Origin: Mediterraneibacter hominis
Lineage (GTDB): Bacteria > Bacillota > Clostridia > Lachnospirales > Lachnospiraceae
Direction of reading: 5' to 3'
Assembly: GCF_014287475.1 (NCBI RefSeq)
Contig: NZ_JACOPF010000002.1
Span: 248,001 to 312,000, forward strand
Length of the DNA stretch: 64,000 bases
Below the pieces are notes generated by a model, which saw only the letters and a list, made by a program, of their open reading frames with translations, searched no databases and was not told the DNA's origin. This document shows, piece after piece, positions 36,327 to 44,926 of this stretch (positions within the stretch are counted from its first letter, which is position 1; every line of letters starts with the position of its first letter). The translations under genes and the position numbers were made by a program.

Positions 36327-37610
36327 TTATTCGAATAGTGCATTAATAGAATTCTGACATTCTGTAAGCGCGGTATTTATATCTTCACCGTTTAGAATCT
36401 GGTCTCTGGCATCAGAGATATACTGCTGTGCCTGCAGGCCGGAATCGCCGGGGAATGCAGCCCATGGAATAATATCTTCTACCTGTGAGGAAGCTGCCTC
36501 ACGCAGACTATCTTCCGCCAGAAGCTGCTGCATACCGTCAGAATTTAACGCGCTGTTTGTGGGAGCCACGTAACCGGTTCCATCTACCCAGTCTACGAGA
36601 TTGTCGTCTTCATATAAAAATTCAATAAATTTAGCGACGGCTTTCTTTTTCTCATCATCCTGTGAAGTTACAGCCAGTACGCATCCGCCGGCAGGTACTG
36701 CGCGTTCTTTTCCTTCAAATACAGGGAAAGGAGCCGTTCCGATTTCAAAAGAAGCAGATTCTTCAATACCTGCCAGGTTTGCACAGGAGGATGCCAGCAT
36801 AGCGAGTTCCCCTGCGTTAAATGCCTGCAGCGCCTCATCTGTGCTGATATGTACGGAAGTCTTATCATTCAGCGTCATATCTGCGTATAACTGGAACGCT
36901 TCTGCACTTGCCGGATCAGCTATCGTACATTCGGGAGTACCGTCTGTCCATGTCAGGAAGCTGCCGCCATTACACTCCAATAATGCCTGCAATGCCCAAG
37001 TATCATTTTCCTGGAGATGGAAAGCATTTTTTCCGGTTGTTTCTTTGATTGTCAAAGCGTAGTCCTTTACTTCCTCCCATGTTTCAGGAGCGTCTGTAAG
37101 TCCTGCCTCTTGCAGAATATCCTTATTGTAGTAGAGAATAGGATTACTTACTGCATAGGGAAAGCCTACAAGGTCTCCCTGGCTGTCCGTCCCAAGACTG
37201 ATAATATTTTCTGCAAAATTATCAGAAATAAATTCCGGATTATCCGAATAGTTTTCCATCAATTCGTCCGGTGCCGTATAGGAAAAATTGTTCGGAAAAT
37301 ATTCGAGGTTAGAATAAGAAACCTGTACCAGATCCGGCGTATTGCCCGCCGCCGCATCTGCCTGTAGATTCTGCATAAGCCCGTCATATCCGTCATTATA
37401 GCGTCCAATGACTTCAATGTCTGGGTTCGCCTCGTTAAAGGCCTTAATCTGTTCTTCAACTGTGGGGCCTCCGCGGGTCTCGGAATTTGTGTGCCAGTAT
37501 TCGATTGTCACTTTCTCTCCTTTAGAATCACTGGAATTTCCGCAGCCGCCAAGCAATCCGCCTAACATGGAAACGGAAAGAATCAGCATAATTATTTTAT
37601 TTCTTTTCAT
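36327..37610 (-). CDS. Extracellular sugar-binding lipoprotein of the ABC importer
   Basis: A 427-residue family-1 solute-binding protein with a signal sequence and lipobox LLGGC near residue 21, followed by a mature binding-protein fold (TIEYWHTNSETRGGP; NKDILQEAGLTDAPETWEEV). ATG 37610 is preferred over an ATG 72 bases upstream because GAGG stands just before it and the signal peptide then starts at once. It delivers a sugar or glycerol-phosphate-type ligand to the permeases. Confidence 0.92.
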   Translation of the reverse strand: MKRNKIIMLILSVSMLGGLLGGCGNSSDSKGEKVTIEYWHTNSETRGGPTVEEQIKAFNEANPDIEVIGRYNDGYDGLMQNLQADAAAGNTPDLVQVSYSNLEYFPNNFSYTAPDELMENYSDNPEFISDNFAENIISLGTDSQGDLVGFPYAVSNPILYYNKDILQEAGLTDAPETWEEVKDYALTIKETTGKNAFHLQENDTWALQALLECNGGSFLTWTDGTPECTIADPASAEAFQLYADMTLNDKTSVHISTDEALQAFNAGELAMLASSCANLAGIEESASFEIGTAPFPVFEGKERAVPAGGCVLAVTSQDDEKKKAVAKFIEFLYEDDNLVDWVDGTGYVAPTNSALNSDGMQQLLAEDSLREAASSQVEDIIPWAAFPGDSGLQAQQYISDARDQILNGEDINTALTECQNSINALFE

Positions 37611-37696
37611 TTTTTTCCTCCAAATTTTTTCATAATTCCTCTGTTGTGTTTTGTCTGTCAAGAATAAATCTAAAAGGGACACCTGAAGAGTGCACC

Positions 37697-38476
37697 CTAA
37701 AGGGTATAAAAAACGGGGTTATAAGGTGTCAAGACATGCATATGGGAAACAATATCGCCGTCTTCTTTTAACCAGCATGTGCAATATCCTTTTGTCTCTG
37801 TGTATACAACCTCTTGCTTTCTTGTCTCAACTCCATAGTTAAATGCTTCTGATGTCAACTGAATAAATGTTCCAAGCTTCCGGCTTTCTTGAAAATGAGC
37901 ATGGCCGCATAGATAAGCGATTACGTCGGTTTTTTGCAGCTTCTCGATAAAATTTTCTGGTAGTTTGGTCTGAAACCAGGACTGTTCACTTTTGAATGGG
38001 TGGTGCCCCAACAAAACAGTACCTTTTTTATAGGGAGACGCTAATTGGCGAAAGAGCCATTTTTCCTGTTCGTCTGATATATATCCGTCTCCCTCCCCTT
38101 CTATAGAGGTATCAAGAACAATAAAACGGTAATCGTGAATATATTTCACATAATATACTGGCTTGTCAGAGGTTCTCTGGCAGAAGCCTTCATAAAAGCT
38201 TTTTTTGAAATCATGGTTTCCCAAGGCGGGAAGTACGGGCTTACCACATGCGTATGTATCAAGCAGTTCTTTTAAATAGGCGTAGTCTTGCGCACTTCCT
38301 TCGTGAACCAAGTCTCCGGTAAGCACGATTAGATCGTAATCTGCATTAGAGATTTCTTTTAAAGCAGTGATAAAATAATCGGTCGGCATTGTCCGCTGCC
38401 GGATGATTTCATCCATATAAGTACCAGAATATTTACAACGTAAATGTATATCAGATAAGTGTGCTATTTTTAACAT
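37697..38476 (-). CDS. Calcineurin-like phosphodiesterase linked to the ABC importer
   Basis: A 259-residue metallophosphoesterase resembling the cyclic-nucleotide/glycerophosphodiester (GpdQ, CpdA) branch: LSDIHLR at the start, LTGDLVHEG, LGNHDFKK, LLGHHPF and CGHAHFQ. It is first in the unit with a Ugp-like importer 86 bp behind it, so hydrolysis of an imported phosphodiester such as glycerophosphodiesters is a reasonable guess. A double ATG is present at 38479/38476. I use 38476, where GGAGG is five bases away. Confidence 0.83.
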   Translation of the reverse strand: MLKIAHLSDIHLRCKYSGTYMDEIIRQRTMPTDYFITALKEISNADYDLIVLTGDLVHEGSAQDYAYLKELLDTYACGKPVLPALGNHDFKKSFYEGFCQRTSDKPVYYVKYIHDYRFIVLDTSIEGEGDGYISDEQEKWLFRQLASPYKKGTVLLGHHPFKSEQSWFQTKLPENFIEKLQKTDVIAYLCGHAHFQESRKLGTFIQLTSEAFNYGVETRKQEVVYTETKGYCTCWLKEDGDIVSHMHVLTPYNPVFYTL

Positions 38477-38755
38477 CATTTCCTCCTTTCTTTCTCGGGA
38501 GTGGGCTGTATACAGTAAGCTATTATATAGACGGTATGTTAAATAAAAAAGTAGGACGAGGTTAAATGCACGTTATTCTGGGCTTTATAGGGAAAAGCCT
38601 GACAGTCCGGAGAAAATGAGCTGCGAAATACCCTTTAGAGTGGGTTTTTAAAGAAATATATTTAAGGGTGAAAATCATGGATATGTAAAGAAATGCAAAA
38701 GAATAAGGGGAAACTGTATTAACATAGACTTTACACAGCAGGATAAAGAAAGATA
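38477..38755. other. Intergenic region before the importer unit
   Basis: No gene found. On the minus strand a perfect TATAAT (rc of 38522-38527) without a good -35 could be the importer promoter. A GGGCTTT/AAAGCCT hairpin lies near 38580-38600. CCCTTTAGAG near 38632 resembles a CCCTAAAGGG palindrome at the other end of the phosphoesterase gene. Confidence 0.35.
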
Positions 38756-38797
38756 CAAAAAAGAGGAGGCAGGCTGTCGGGATACAGTTTGCCTCCT
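38756..38797 (-). terminator. Terminator of the YheO-like regulator gene
   Basis: A 14-bp stem with two G-U pairs (38764-38777 with 38784-38797), 6-base loop, and on the minus strand a CTTTTTTG tail. It follows the regulator stop by 26 bp. Confidence 0.75.
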
Positions 38798-38822
38798 ATA
38801 GACATAAAGATTAGTTATTCTA

Positions 38823-39491
38823 TTATGATTTCTGGCTGATGTAGCGGTATACAGTGGATTCAGAAAGCTTAAGCTGCCGGGCTATCTCCGAAATAGCGCC
38901 TTTCATGCGGGGAATCCCGCGATCGGCAAGATCCCACACAATTTCCATTTTTTCTTTTCGTGTCATCCTTTCCGGAGAAATATCAGAATCAGCAATTGTT
39001 TTAGCAATAATAGAATCGGCAAAAGAAACGATAGGAATATCCAAATTTTCTTCTACCGACGTGTTCATGCTGTTGTTCTTATCCATTGTAAGCACAGCGC
39101 CTCCTATATGAAGCGTTTCGATTAGCTGCTGCGTTGTTTTCATAAAGCTGCGGACGGCAGTGGTGTCCGTATTCAGACAAAGCATGCCGATTAATCTTCC
39201 CTGGTTTTTTATATAGAAAGTAGAGGCGATAAATTCTTTCCCCTTTGCCTTTGCTTTATAGTTGACAAGATAATCCTCGCTTTCATATTCTTTATTATTT
39301 GTGACTTGGAATGCAAAATCGGTGAGTGAGCTGCCGACGGTTCTTCCAGAGTGAAAGCCATGTTCGATAGCGACGATCGACTGCTCCGGACAGGAAATAT
39401 CGTGCAGTACAACTTCTGTATTTTCCCCCAGCACTTCTCCGAGAAACTTTACAAATGGAATAAACAGGGATAAAATCTCTTGGTCTGTCAT
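38823..39491 (-). CDS. YheO/DauR-like PAS-HTH transcriptional regulator
   Basis: A 222-residue regulator with an N-terminal YheO-like PAS domain (FVKFLGEVLGENTEVVLHDI) to about residue 115 and a C-terminal helix-turn-helix (GAISEIARQLKLSESTVYRYI). Relatives include DauR, which controls D-amino-acid catabolism. A near-consensus promoter (39525-39553) drives it, divergent from ridA and the carrier genes, the usual arrangement for a local regulator. It likely senses the amino acid or imine intermediate of that pathway. Confidence 0.87.
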   Translation of the reverse strand: MTDQEILSLFIPFVKFLGEVLGENTEVVLHDISCPEQSIVAIEHGFHSGRTVGSSLTDFAFQVTNNKEYESEDYLVNYKAKAKGKEFIASTFYIKNQGRLIGMLCLNTDTTAVRSFMKTTQQLIETLHIGGAVLTMDKNNSMNTSVEENLDIPIVSFADSIIAKTIADSDISPERMTRKEKMEIVWDLADRGIPRMKGAISEIARQLKLSESTVYRYISQKS

Positions 39492-39524
39492 TTTGTATGG
39501 TTCCCCTTTCTTTTATTTGTTTTT

Positions 39525-39553
39525 ACTATACATTTTTCACAAAAATAAGTCAA
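39525..39553 (-). promoter_or_regulatory. Sigma-A promoter of the YheO-like gene
   Basis: On the minus strand TTGACT (39553-39548), 17-bp spacer, TATAGT (39530-39525). Start expected near 39518. Confidence 0.7.
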
Positions 39554-39603
39554 CAAAATTGTGATATTAGTAAAAAATTATTTTTTTGATAAAAATTTAT
39601 TGT

Positions 39604-39621
39604 TAAAATCTGGGGGGGGGG
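39604..39621 (+). promoter_or_regulatory. -10 element followed by a G10 tract before ridA
   Basis: TAAAAT (39604-39609) is followed two bases later by ten consecutive G (39612-39621). A start seven bases after the -10 falls inside the tract. The -35 is poor (T-run). Tract length changes or slippage at initiation could alter expression of the ridA operon. Confidence 0.5.
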
Positions 39622-39675
39622 TGTAAAGTGAAAGCAGGTGAAGAGTTGAAAAATTGAAAAAAGGAGGTGAAGGAG

Positions 39676-40050
39676 ATGAAAGAAAAAATAGAATCGCCGA
39701 AAGCGCCTGCGGCAATCGGGCCATATTCCCAGGCAGTGATGGACGAAGGACTTTTGTTTGTTTCGGGACAACTGCCGATTGATTCTAAAACAGGGGAGTT
39801 TCCGTCAGAAGATATTGCCGCTCAGACAAGACAGTCTCTGGAAAATATTCGGGAAATATTAAAAGAGGCAGGCTACACGATGGAACGGATTTTAAAAACG
39901 ACGGTCTATCTGCAAGATATGGAAGACTTTACAGCAATGAATGAGGTATATCAGGAGTTTTTCACAGCGCCATATCCGGCGCGCGCGGCGTTTCAGGTTG
40001 CGAAACTGCCGAAGGGAGCAAAAGTAGAGATTGAAGCAGTAGCAAAATGA
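39676..40050 (+). CDS. ridA: RidA family 2-iminobutanoate/2-iminopropanoate deaminase
   Basis: A 124-residue YjgF/YER057c/UK114 protein with the typical [29 protein letters not shown] and the Arg of [10 protein letters not shown] that binds the carboxylate. It hydrolyses reactive enamine/imine products of PLP enzymes, such as those released by serine or cysteine breakdown. Strong GGAGG eight bases before ATG 39676. It is first in a unit with an NhaC-type carrier and a UPF0597 enzyme, suggesting that the latter makes an imine. Confidence 0.93.
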   Translation: MKEKIESPKAPAAIGPYSQAVMDEGLLFVSGQLPIDSKTGEFPSEDIAAQTRQSLENIREILKEAGYTMERILKTTVYLQDMEDFTAMNEVYQEFFTAPYPARAAFQVAKLPKGAKVEIEAVAK

Positions 40051-40149
40051 GCTTTGTAGTACAAAGGCGAAAACAAAAAGGAAGCGCCAGGACATGTAAG
40101 AGAGAAGGAAACTTTGTATCTTGGCGCTGATGAGAGAAGAGGTGCTTAA

Positions 40150-41607
40150 ATGGAAGAAAAGAAAAGATTAGAATTTCGAGGAAGCAGCTTTATGGCGTTC
40201 ATCCCATTTGCTATTTTTATCATTATTACGATTTCACTGTCATTCTTTAATGCCGCGGATCAAAATATGATGATTGGAGCAGGGGTTATTGGCCTGTTAG
40301 TGGGTATGTTTTTTGCTAAAAATCTGGGAGACTATTGGGATGCTGTTCTGGAAGGACTTGGTTCTAAGGTTGCCATGACAGCGGTAATGCTATGGCTGGT
40401 AGTAGGAATTTATGGCAATATCTTAAACAGAGGGCAGATTGTAGAGGGTCTGGTCTGGCTGAGTGTAAAGATTAATGTCAGCGGCGCTGCATTCACTGTA
40501 GCAGCCTTTATCTTTGCAGCTATATTTGCTATGGCTACAGGCTCTGGATTCGGTACGATTTCTACGATGAGCTTTATCCTTTATCCGGCAGGTATTCTGT
40601 TAGGTTCAAATCCTGCTGTGCTTGCCGGAGCAATTCTCTCTGGTGCGGCGGTAGGGGATAATCTGGCTCCGGTATCAGATACTGCGATCATTGCCTCATC
40701 CAGTCAGGAATACAAGAATAAAGACGGTGTGGCAGATATTGGAAGCACAGTACGTACAAGAGCAAAATTTGTTTTGATAGCAGGCGTGATAGCGGCAGTT
40801 TTATTTTTTGTTTTTGGAGGTGCTGGAGAAGCCACAGACGCGGCGGAAGCTGCACATCTACTGGAAGAATACCAGAATCCAAAAGGGTTGTTGCTTTTGA
40901 TTCCTACAATTTTGGTTATTATTCTTGCGGTAAAAGGGATTAATATTTTCGCGGCACTTGGAACAGGCATTGTGGCGGCAACTGTGATAGGGCTTGTCTC
41001 AGGACTGTTTCCGCTTTCTGCATTGTTTTCGTTAAAGGACGGTACAGTGAGCGGAGCGATACCGGAAGGTGTAGCAGGTATGACGACAGTAAGTATTGTT
41101 TTGGTTCTTGTTGTAGCGATGGGAAATATGCTGGTGAAGAGCGGATGTATGGATGCAATTGTAGACTGGTTAAATGAGACGGTTATTAAAACACCACGAG
41201 GCGCGGAAGTTGCAATATGGATGCTCGCTACTATTTTTGGAATTTTGATTGCGGCGATTAATACAATCGCAAATATATGTGTTGCACCGTTTGTCAACGC
41301 GGTAGGTAAGAAGAGCGGCTTGCATCCATACAGAAGAACAGAGATTCTGGCGACTACAATTTGTTCTTTCCCATTCTTCCTTCCGTTTGGCGGATGTGTT
41401 CTCCTTTTACTGGGCGGTATTTCTTCCATGATGGATACATATCCATTTCTGCCAAAACTAGGCGGAGCAGATATGATGTTTACAACATTCTACAGCTGGG
41501 CAATCTGGGTCGTAATGTTTATTGTCTGCATAACAGGATGGGGGCGTTCATTTGAAGGAAAGAATGGAGAATATGTGCTTGCCAAAGATAAAAAAGAAGA
41601 AAAATAA
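40150..41607 (+). CDS. NhaC-family sodium/proton or amino-acid carrier
   Basis: A 485-residue protein with about 11-12 membrane helices and NhaC-family features (FNAADQNMMIGAGVIGLL; SGAAVGDNLAPVSDTAIIASS; INTIANICVAPFVNAVGKK). NhaC members are Na+/H+ antiporters or Na+-coupled exchangers (for example malate-lactate). In an amino-acid unit with RidA and a UPF0597 enzyme, uptake of the amino-acid substrate is plausible but inferred. Confidence 0.85.
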   Translation: MEEKKRLEFRGSSFMAFIPFAIFIIITISLSFFNAADQNMMIGAGVIGLLVGMFFAKNLGDYWDAVLEGLGSKVAMTAVMLWLVVGIYGNILNRGQIVEGLVWLSVKINVSGAAFTVAAFIFAAIFAMATGSGFGTISTMSFILYPAGILLGSNPAVLAGAILSGAAVGDNLAPVSDTAIIASSSQEYKNKDGVADIGSTVRTRAKFVLIAGVIAAVLFFVFGGAGEATDAAEAAHLLEEYQNPKGLLLLIPTILVIILAVKGINIFAALGTGIVAATVIGLVSGLFPLSALFSLKDGTVSGAIPEGVAGMTTVSIVLVLVVAMGNMLVKSGCMDAIVDWLNETVIKTPRGAEVAIWMLATIFGILIAAINTIANICVAPFVNAVGKKSGLHPYRRTEILATTICSFPFFLPFGGCVLLLLGGISSMMDTYPFLPKLGGADMMFTTFYSWAIWVVMFIVCITGWGRSFEGKNGEYVLAKDKKEEK

Positions 41608-41651
41608 TCTGGAAAAGGATAATACAGGAGTGATAAAAGGAGGAATCATGT

Positions 41652-42944
41652 ATGCATGAATTATCACAAATGATTAAGGAGGATATGAAGCCTGCACTTG
41701 GTGTGACGGAACCGGGAGCCATTGCATTTGCGGTGGCGAAAGCAAGGAGTTACACAAGGGGAGAGATAAAAAAGATTAATGTCGCGATGAACAGTGGAAT
41801 GTACAAAAATGCATTTACCTGTGGAATTCCTAACAGCAAAGAGGTGGGCAATGTATTTGCTGCGGCATTAGGCGCGGTTGCGGGCAATGCGGATAAAGGA
41901 CTGGAGTCTCTGGCGGATGTGACAGAAGCAGATAATGAAAAGGCACAGCAGATGATAGACAAGGGAATTGTGACGGTAGAATTAAGCGGAATTACCAGCA
42001 GAATCTTTATTGAGGCTTCTGTGGAGACAGAATCAGACTGTGCTGTTGTGACGATCCGCGATTCCCATACGAATATTACGAAAATAACGGTGAATGGAAA
42101 TGTAGAGCTAGAGACAGAAGATGAAAAAAGGACAGAAGATGAAGAAGGAGGAGAAGAAGAGAGTCATTCTATACATAAATATACTCTCCAGCAGTTGTAT
42201 GATTATATAAGAACAGTAGATATTGAAGAAATTCGCTTTATAGAAGACGCATATAGAGTAAATTTAGAGCTGTTTCACGAGGGATTGTCAAATCCGAGGA
42301 CTACATTTGCGAGACATTTGCTGGAGTTAAACGGCGGAAAAGAGGTATCTGACAATGAGCAGGCAACGGCGTCTCTGATGTGCAATGCGGCAATCGAAGC
42401 AAGGGTAATCGGTCTGGATAAACCAGCGATGAGCATTACAGGCTCCGGAGCACATGGTATTATCGCGACAATGCCTTTGTATGCTGCATATAAGGTGAAC
42501 GGGTATACTAAGGAGCAGCTGCTTCGGGCAACCGCTTTAAGTTATCTTGTCTGCATGTATATTAAAGAATATTCGGGACGTCTGTCGGCATTTTGCGGCT
42601 GTGCCATTGCAGCGGGCTCTGGTATGGCATGTGCATTGGTCTATCTGCGCGGCGGTACAGTAGAGATGATGGCGCATACATTGAATAACATGGCAAGCAG
42701 TATAACGGGTATGATATGCGATGGAGGAAACCAGGGCTGTACAATGAAGGGAATTGCGGCTGTGGATGCAGCATATAAATCTGTGGAGTTCGCTATGAAA
42801 GGGATCTATATTTCCGATGTACACGGTATCAATGGAAAGACACCGGAAGAAACAATGCACAATATGGGCTTGATTGCTTCGCCGGGAATGGTGGGGACAG
42901 AAAAGACAATTGTGGAAATTTTTGAGGACAAGTTGAAGAAATAA
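41652..42944 (+). CDS. UPF0597 family L-cysteine desulfidase / serine-dehydratase-like enzyme
   Basis: A 430-residue protein related to the Fe-S L-serine dehydratase alpha chain and to CyuA (YhaM): GVTEPGAIAFAVA at the N-terminus and cysteines in FTCGIP, FCGCAIAAGSG and CDGGNQGCTMKG, suited to a [4Fe-4S] cluster. CyuA-type enzymes deaminate/desulfurate L-cysteine. The RidA partner fits an enamine product. Odd: an acidic Glu/Asp-rich insertion near residues 153-176. Last gene of the unit; a strong terminator follows. Confidence 0.83.
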   Translation: MHELSQMIKEDMKPALGVTEPGAIAFAVAKARSYTRGEIKKINVAMNSGMYKNAFTCGIPNSKEVGNVFAAALGAVAGNADKGLESLADVTEADNEKAQQMIDKGIVTVELSGITSRIFIEASVETESDCAVVTIRDSHTNITKITVNGNVELETEDEKRTEDEEGGEEESHSIHKYTLQQLYDYIRTVDIEEIRFIEDAYRVNLELFHEGLSNPRTTFARHLLELNGGKEVSDNEQATASLMCNAAIEARVIGLDKPAMSITGSGAHGIIATMPLYAAYKVNGYTKEQLLRATALSYLVCMYIKEYSGRLSAFCGCAIAAGSGMACALVYLRGGTVEMMAHTLNNMASSITGMICDGGNQGCTMKGIAAVDAAYKSVEFAMKGIYISDVHGINGKTPEETMHNMGLIASPGMVGTEKTIVEIFEDKLKK

Positions 42945-42950
42945 AGGAAG

Positions 42951-43012
42951 AATCCCCTTTTAGGCAGAAGGACGGTACAGAAAAAGCCTTCTGTTCAGAA
43001 AGGGGATTTTTA
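42951..43012. terminator. Two-stage terminator after the UPF0597 gene
   Basis: An outer stem AATCCCCTTT / AAAGGGGATT encloses AGAAGG / CCTTCT, and the plus strand ends in TTTTTATTT. It lies between convergent genes and touches the stop of the MerR-like gene. Confidence 0.75.
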
Positions 43013-43013
43013 T

Positions 43014-43640
43014 TTATGTAAGCATCTTTCTTAATTTCATAATCGGGTTTGCTTTTACTGCTTCCTTGCGGTTTGCCTGCTGTTGGCGTATCAGGCAGTC
43101 CAGTTTTCGGAAGTGTTCTTCCTCCTGGCGTTCCTTTGCCTGGAACAGAAAGTCCATTTCCCGTATGACATCTGTAGTTACAGACTTGCTTATCTCTTTT
43201 TTTAACGTTTCATTGTTGGAAGATACGACATCTGTGAGAACGTCCCCGATAAGAGAGCGTACCTGCTCAAGCTGTGTGACAGTAATAACATCGGCGGCAG
43301 CAGGTACAGAAGGAGCTGCTGGAATATCAGAAGCTACGATAGCAGGTACAGAAGGTGCGTTTTCCTGCACTTTTGGTTTGGCAGACTCTGCTGCTTTTAA
43401 TTTCAGGCGGGTTTTAGTAAGTTCAGGAATTAAAGGCTTTAAGTCTTTCAAAAGCATACCTTCATCTTTTAGTTTTTTAATACAGCAAAACAGTTGTATA
43501 TCATCTTTGGTATAATATCGGTGTCCCATTTCCGTGCGTCCAATTTTTAAATCCAGCTCTTCTTCCCAGTATCTTAGAACGTGAGATTCGACGGAAACCT
43601 GTTTGGCAGCCTCGGAAATCATAAATCTGACTTCACCCAT
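43014..43640 (-). CDS. MerR-type HTH protein with charged C-terminus
   Basis: A 208-residue protein. Residues 5-75 form a MerR winged helix (FMISEAAKQVSVESHVLRYW; MGHRYYTKDDIQLF). An Ala/Pro/Ser-rich linker follows (about 95-125), then a helical region with many Arg/Glu. No ligand domain of the GyrI type and no Cys metal site are present, so it is probably a structural or developmental regulator of the kind found in sporulating clostridia. AGGAGG precedes the ATG. Confidence 0.8.
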   Translation of the reverse strand: MGEVRFMISEAAKQVSVESHVLRYWEEELDLKIGRTEMGHRYYTKDDIQLFCCIKKLKDEGMLLKDLKPLIPELTKTRLKLKAAESAKPKVQENAPSVPAIVASDIPAAPSVPAAADVITVTQLEQVRSLIGDVLTDVVSSNNETLKKEISKSVTTDVIREMDFLFQAKERQEEEHFRKLDCLIRQQQANRKEAVKANPIMKLRKMLT

Positions 43641-43764
43641 TAATTATTATACCTCCTTAAAACAATCTGAGAGCATGTCCATCAGCCTGTTATTATTATA
43701 GCACAGGAGGATTACATAAATAGAAGAAATCGTTCGTCAAATTCTGTCAGCAGGGGACAAAGGA

Positions 43765-43824
43765 CAGATGGCAAAACGGGATTCTGCAAAGAAGATCAGA
43801 GATCCCGTATCTGTCAGCCATCTG
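43765..43824 (-). terminator. Terminator-like hairpin after the Cys-rich gene
   Basis: ACGGGAT/ATCCCGT (43776-43782 with 43802-43808) is followed on the minus strand by TTTT and flanked by an outer CAGATGGC/GCCATCTG stem. It lies 12 bp behind the stop of the minus-strand Cys-rich gene. Confidence 0.5.
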
Positions 43825-43835
43825 AATGAGAAAAA

Positions 43836-44774
43836 TCAGCCTTCCGAAGCTTCAGCCGGCGGAATGTTTTGTTCGGCTGGCTCTGTATAACAAGAATTGC
43901 AGGGCTCGCATGAGCCGCACTCGCTTTTTAAGCGTTCTTCATATTTAGGAGGACCTAATTCTAACGGTTTGATTTCATAATCCAGAAGATCGCCGGATAC
44001 AAAATCAAGACATACACTGTCTTCGTCGGGAACTACGCTGCCTTTCGGTACGACAGCTCTTCCGTTATGAGGGATGAGGTACTGTGAGAAGTATACGCTT
44101 TTAATATAGAAGGTAATTCCAACTGTAAGGGCAGGAGTTGTTGTATCAAAGTTGAGTATTTTTGGAATTGCAATCATGTTCAAACCCTGCTGTAAAGTAT
44201 TATTCGTGGTGCTAAAGCCGATATAATTGATGACGGGTTCCTGCGTATTGCCGTCCTGGTAGGTCAGGCCATATGGAGCGAAGATTTCAAGCTCTACATC
44301 AGAAGGATTTGTGTCTTCGTCGTGATATATATAGTCTGGAATGGATGAGTTGGAAGCCAGGTATGTGGCGGTCTCGGTCAGTACACTTACAACGCGTTTG
44401 GAACAGTCATATACTGTGACTGCGAAGGTAACGGCAAGGTTTGTCAGAGTTATAAGGTAACAGTTCGGACGGCCGGGTATCCGTGTGATTGTAGTCGCAT
44501 CTCCACCCTGAGGGGCGAAAGATACATTTAAAACCTGGACGGAAGCACTAAGAGGAAGTCCGGTCGTAGGGAGAGCTCCTGTAATGGGAACTTCGCGGCA
44601 CAGGTTAATACCGATTTCATCGTATACAACAGGCGCAAGCAGAGTCAAATTGTCTGCGGTTCCGCAGATAGGATTTGTGCAGACGTCTATGCAGTCAGAA
44701 TAATTGGTAATACCGTTGCTTACATACCGTTTTTTAGAAGCACATTTGCAGCCTTTAGGCATATATTTTGGCAT
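43836..44774 (-). CDS. Cys-rich beta protein, possible spore-coat/exosporium component
   Basis: A 312-residue protein with no signal peptide. Cysteines cluster at both ends (KGCKCASKK; CIDVCTNPICG; and CGSCEPCNSCYTEP at the C-terminus) around a beta-rich middle with Thr/Val strands. I do not recognise the family. ATG 44774 is chosen: AAAGGA nine bases before it, and the upstream region holds a promoter of the sigma-K type. Cys-rich termini and a mother-cell type promoter together suggest a coat or exosporium protein. This is inference. Confidence 0.6.
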   Translation of the reverse strand: MPKYMPKGCKCASKKRYVSNGITNYSDCIDVCTNPICGTADNLTLLAPVVYDEIGINLCREVPITGALPTTGLPLSASVQVLNVSFAPQGGDATTITRIPGRPNCYLITLTNLAVTFAVTVYDCSKRVVSVLTETATYLASNSSIPDYIYHDEDTNPSDVELEIFAPYGLTYQDGNTQEPVINYIGFSTTNNTLQQGLNMIAIPKILNFDTTTPALTVGITFYIKSVYFSQYLIPHNGRAVVPKGSVVPDEDSVCLDFVSGDLLDYEIKPLELGPPKYEERLKSECGSCEPCNSCYTEPAEQNIPPAEASEG

Positions 44775-44807
44775 ATGAAAAATCCTTTCTCGAATATTTC
44801 TTTGGTA

Positions 44808-44834
44808 TATTTTATGCATAGGAAGTCTTTTGGT
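44808..44834 (-). promoter_or_regulatory. Sigma-K-like sporulation promoter
   Basis: On the minus strand AC (44834-44833), 16 bases, then CATAAAATA (44816-44808), which fits the mother-cell sigma-K pattern AC-N16/17-CATANNNTA. It lies about 35 bases before the start of the Cys-rich gene. No sigma-A pair of equal quality was seen. Confidence 0.4.
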
Positions 44835-44926
44835 TCCGGGTTTTCTATCTGCATTTAAAAAATTGAAGAATTTGTGCATGGATGAGGGAAAATAAAAATA
44901 TACTTGAAAAAAACAGGTAAATAAAA

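Noticed and set aside
37691..38642. CCCTAAAGGGTATA-like words at 37695, 38632 (inverted) and 58682
   Set aside because: Short, partly different, and in unrelated positions; the one at 37695 overlaps a stop codon. Probably chance.
39667..39675. GTG 39667 as ridA start
   Set aside because: It lies inside the ribosome binding site; ATG 39676 gives the normal RidA N-terminus.
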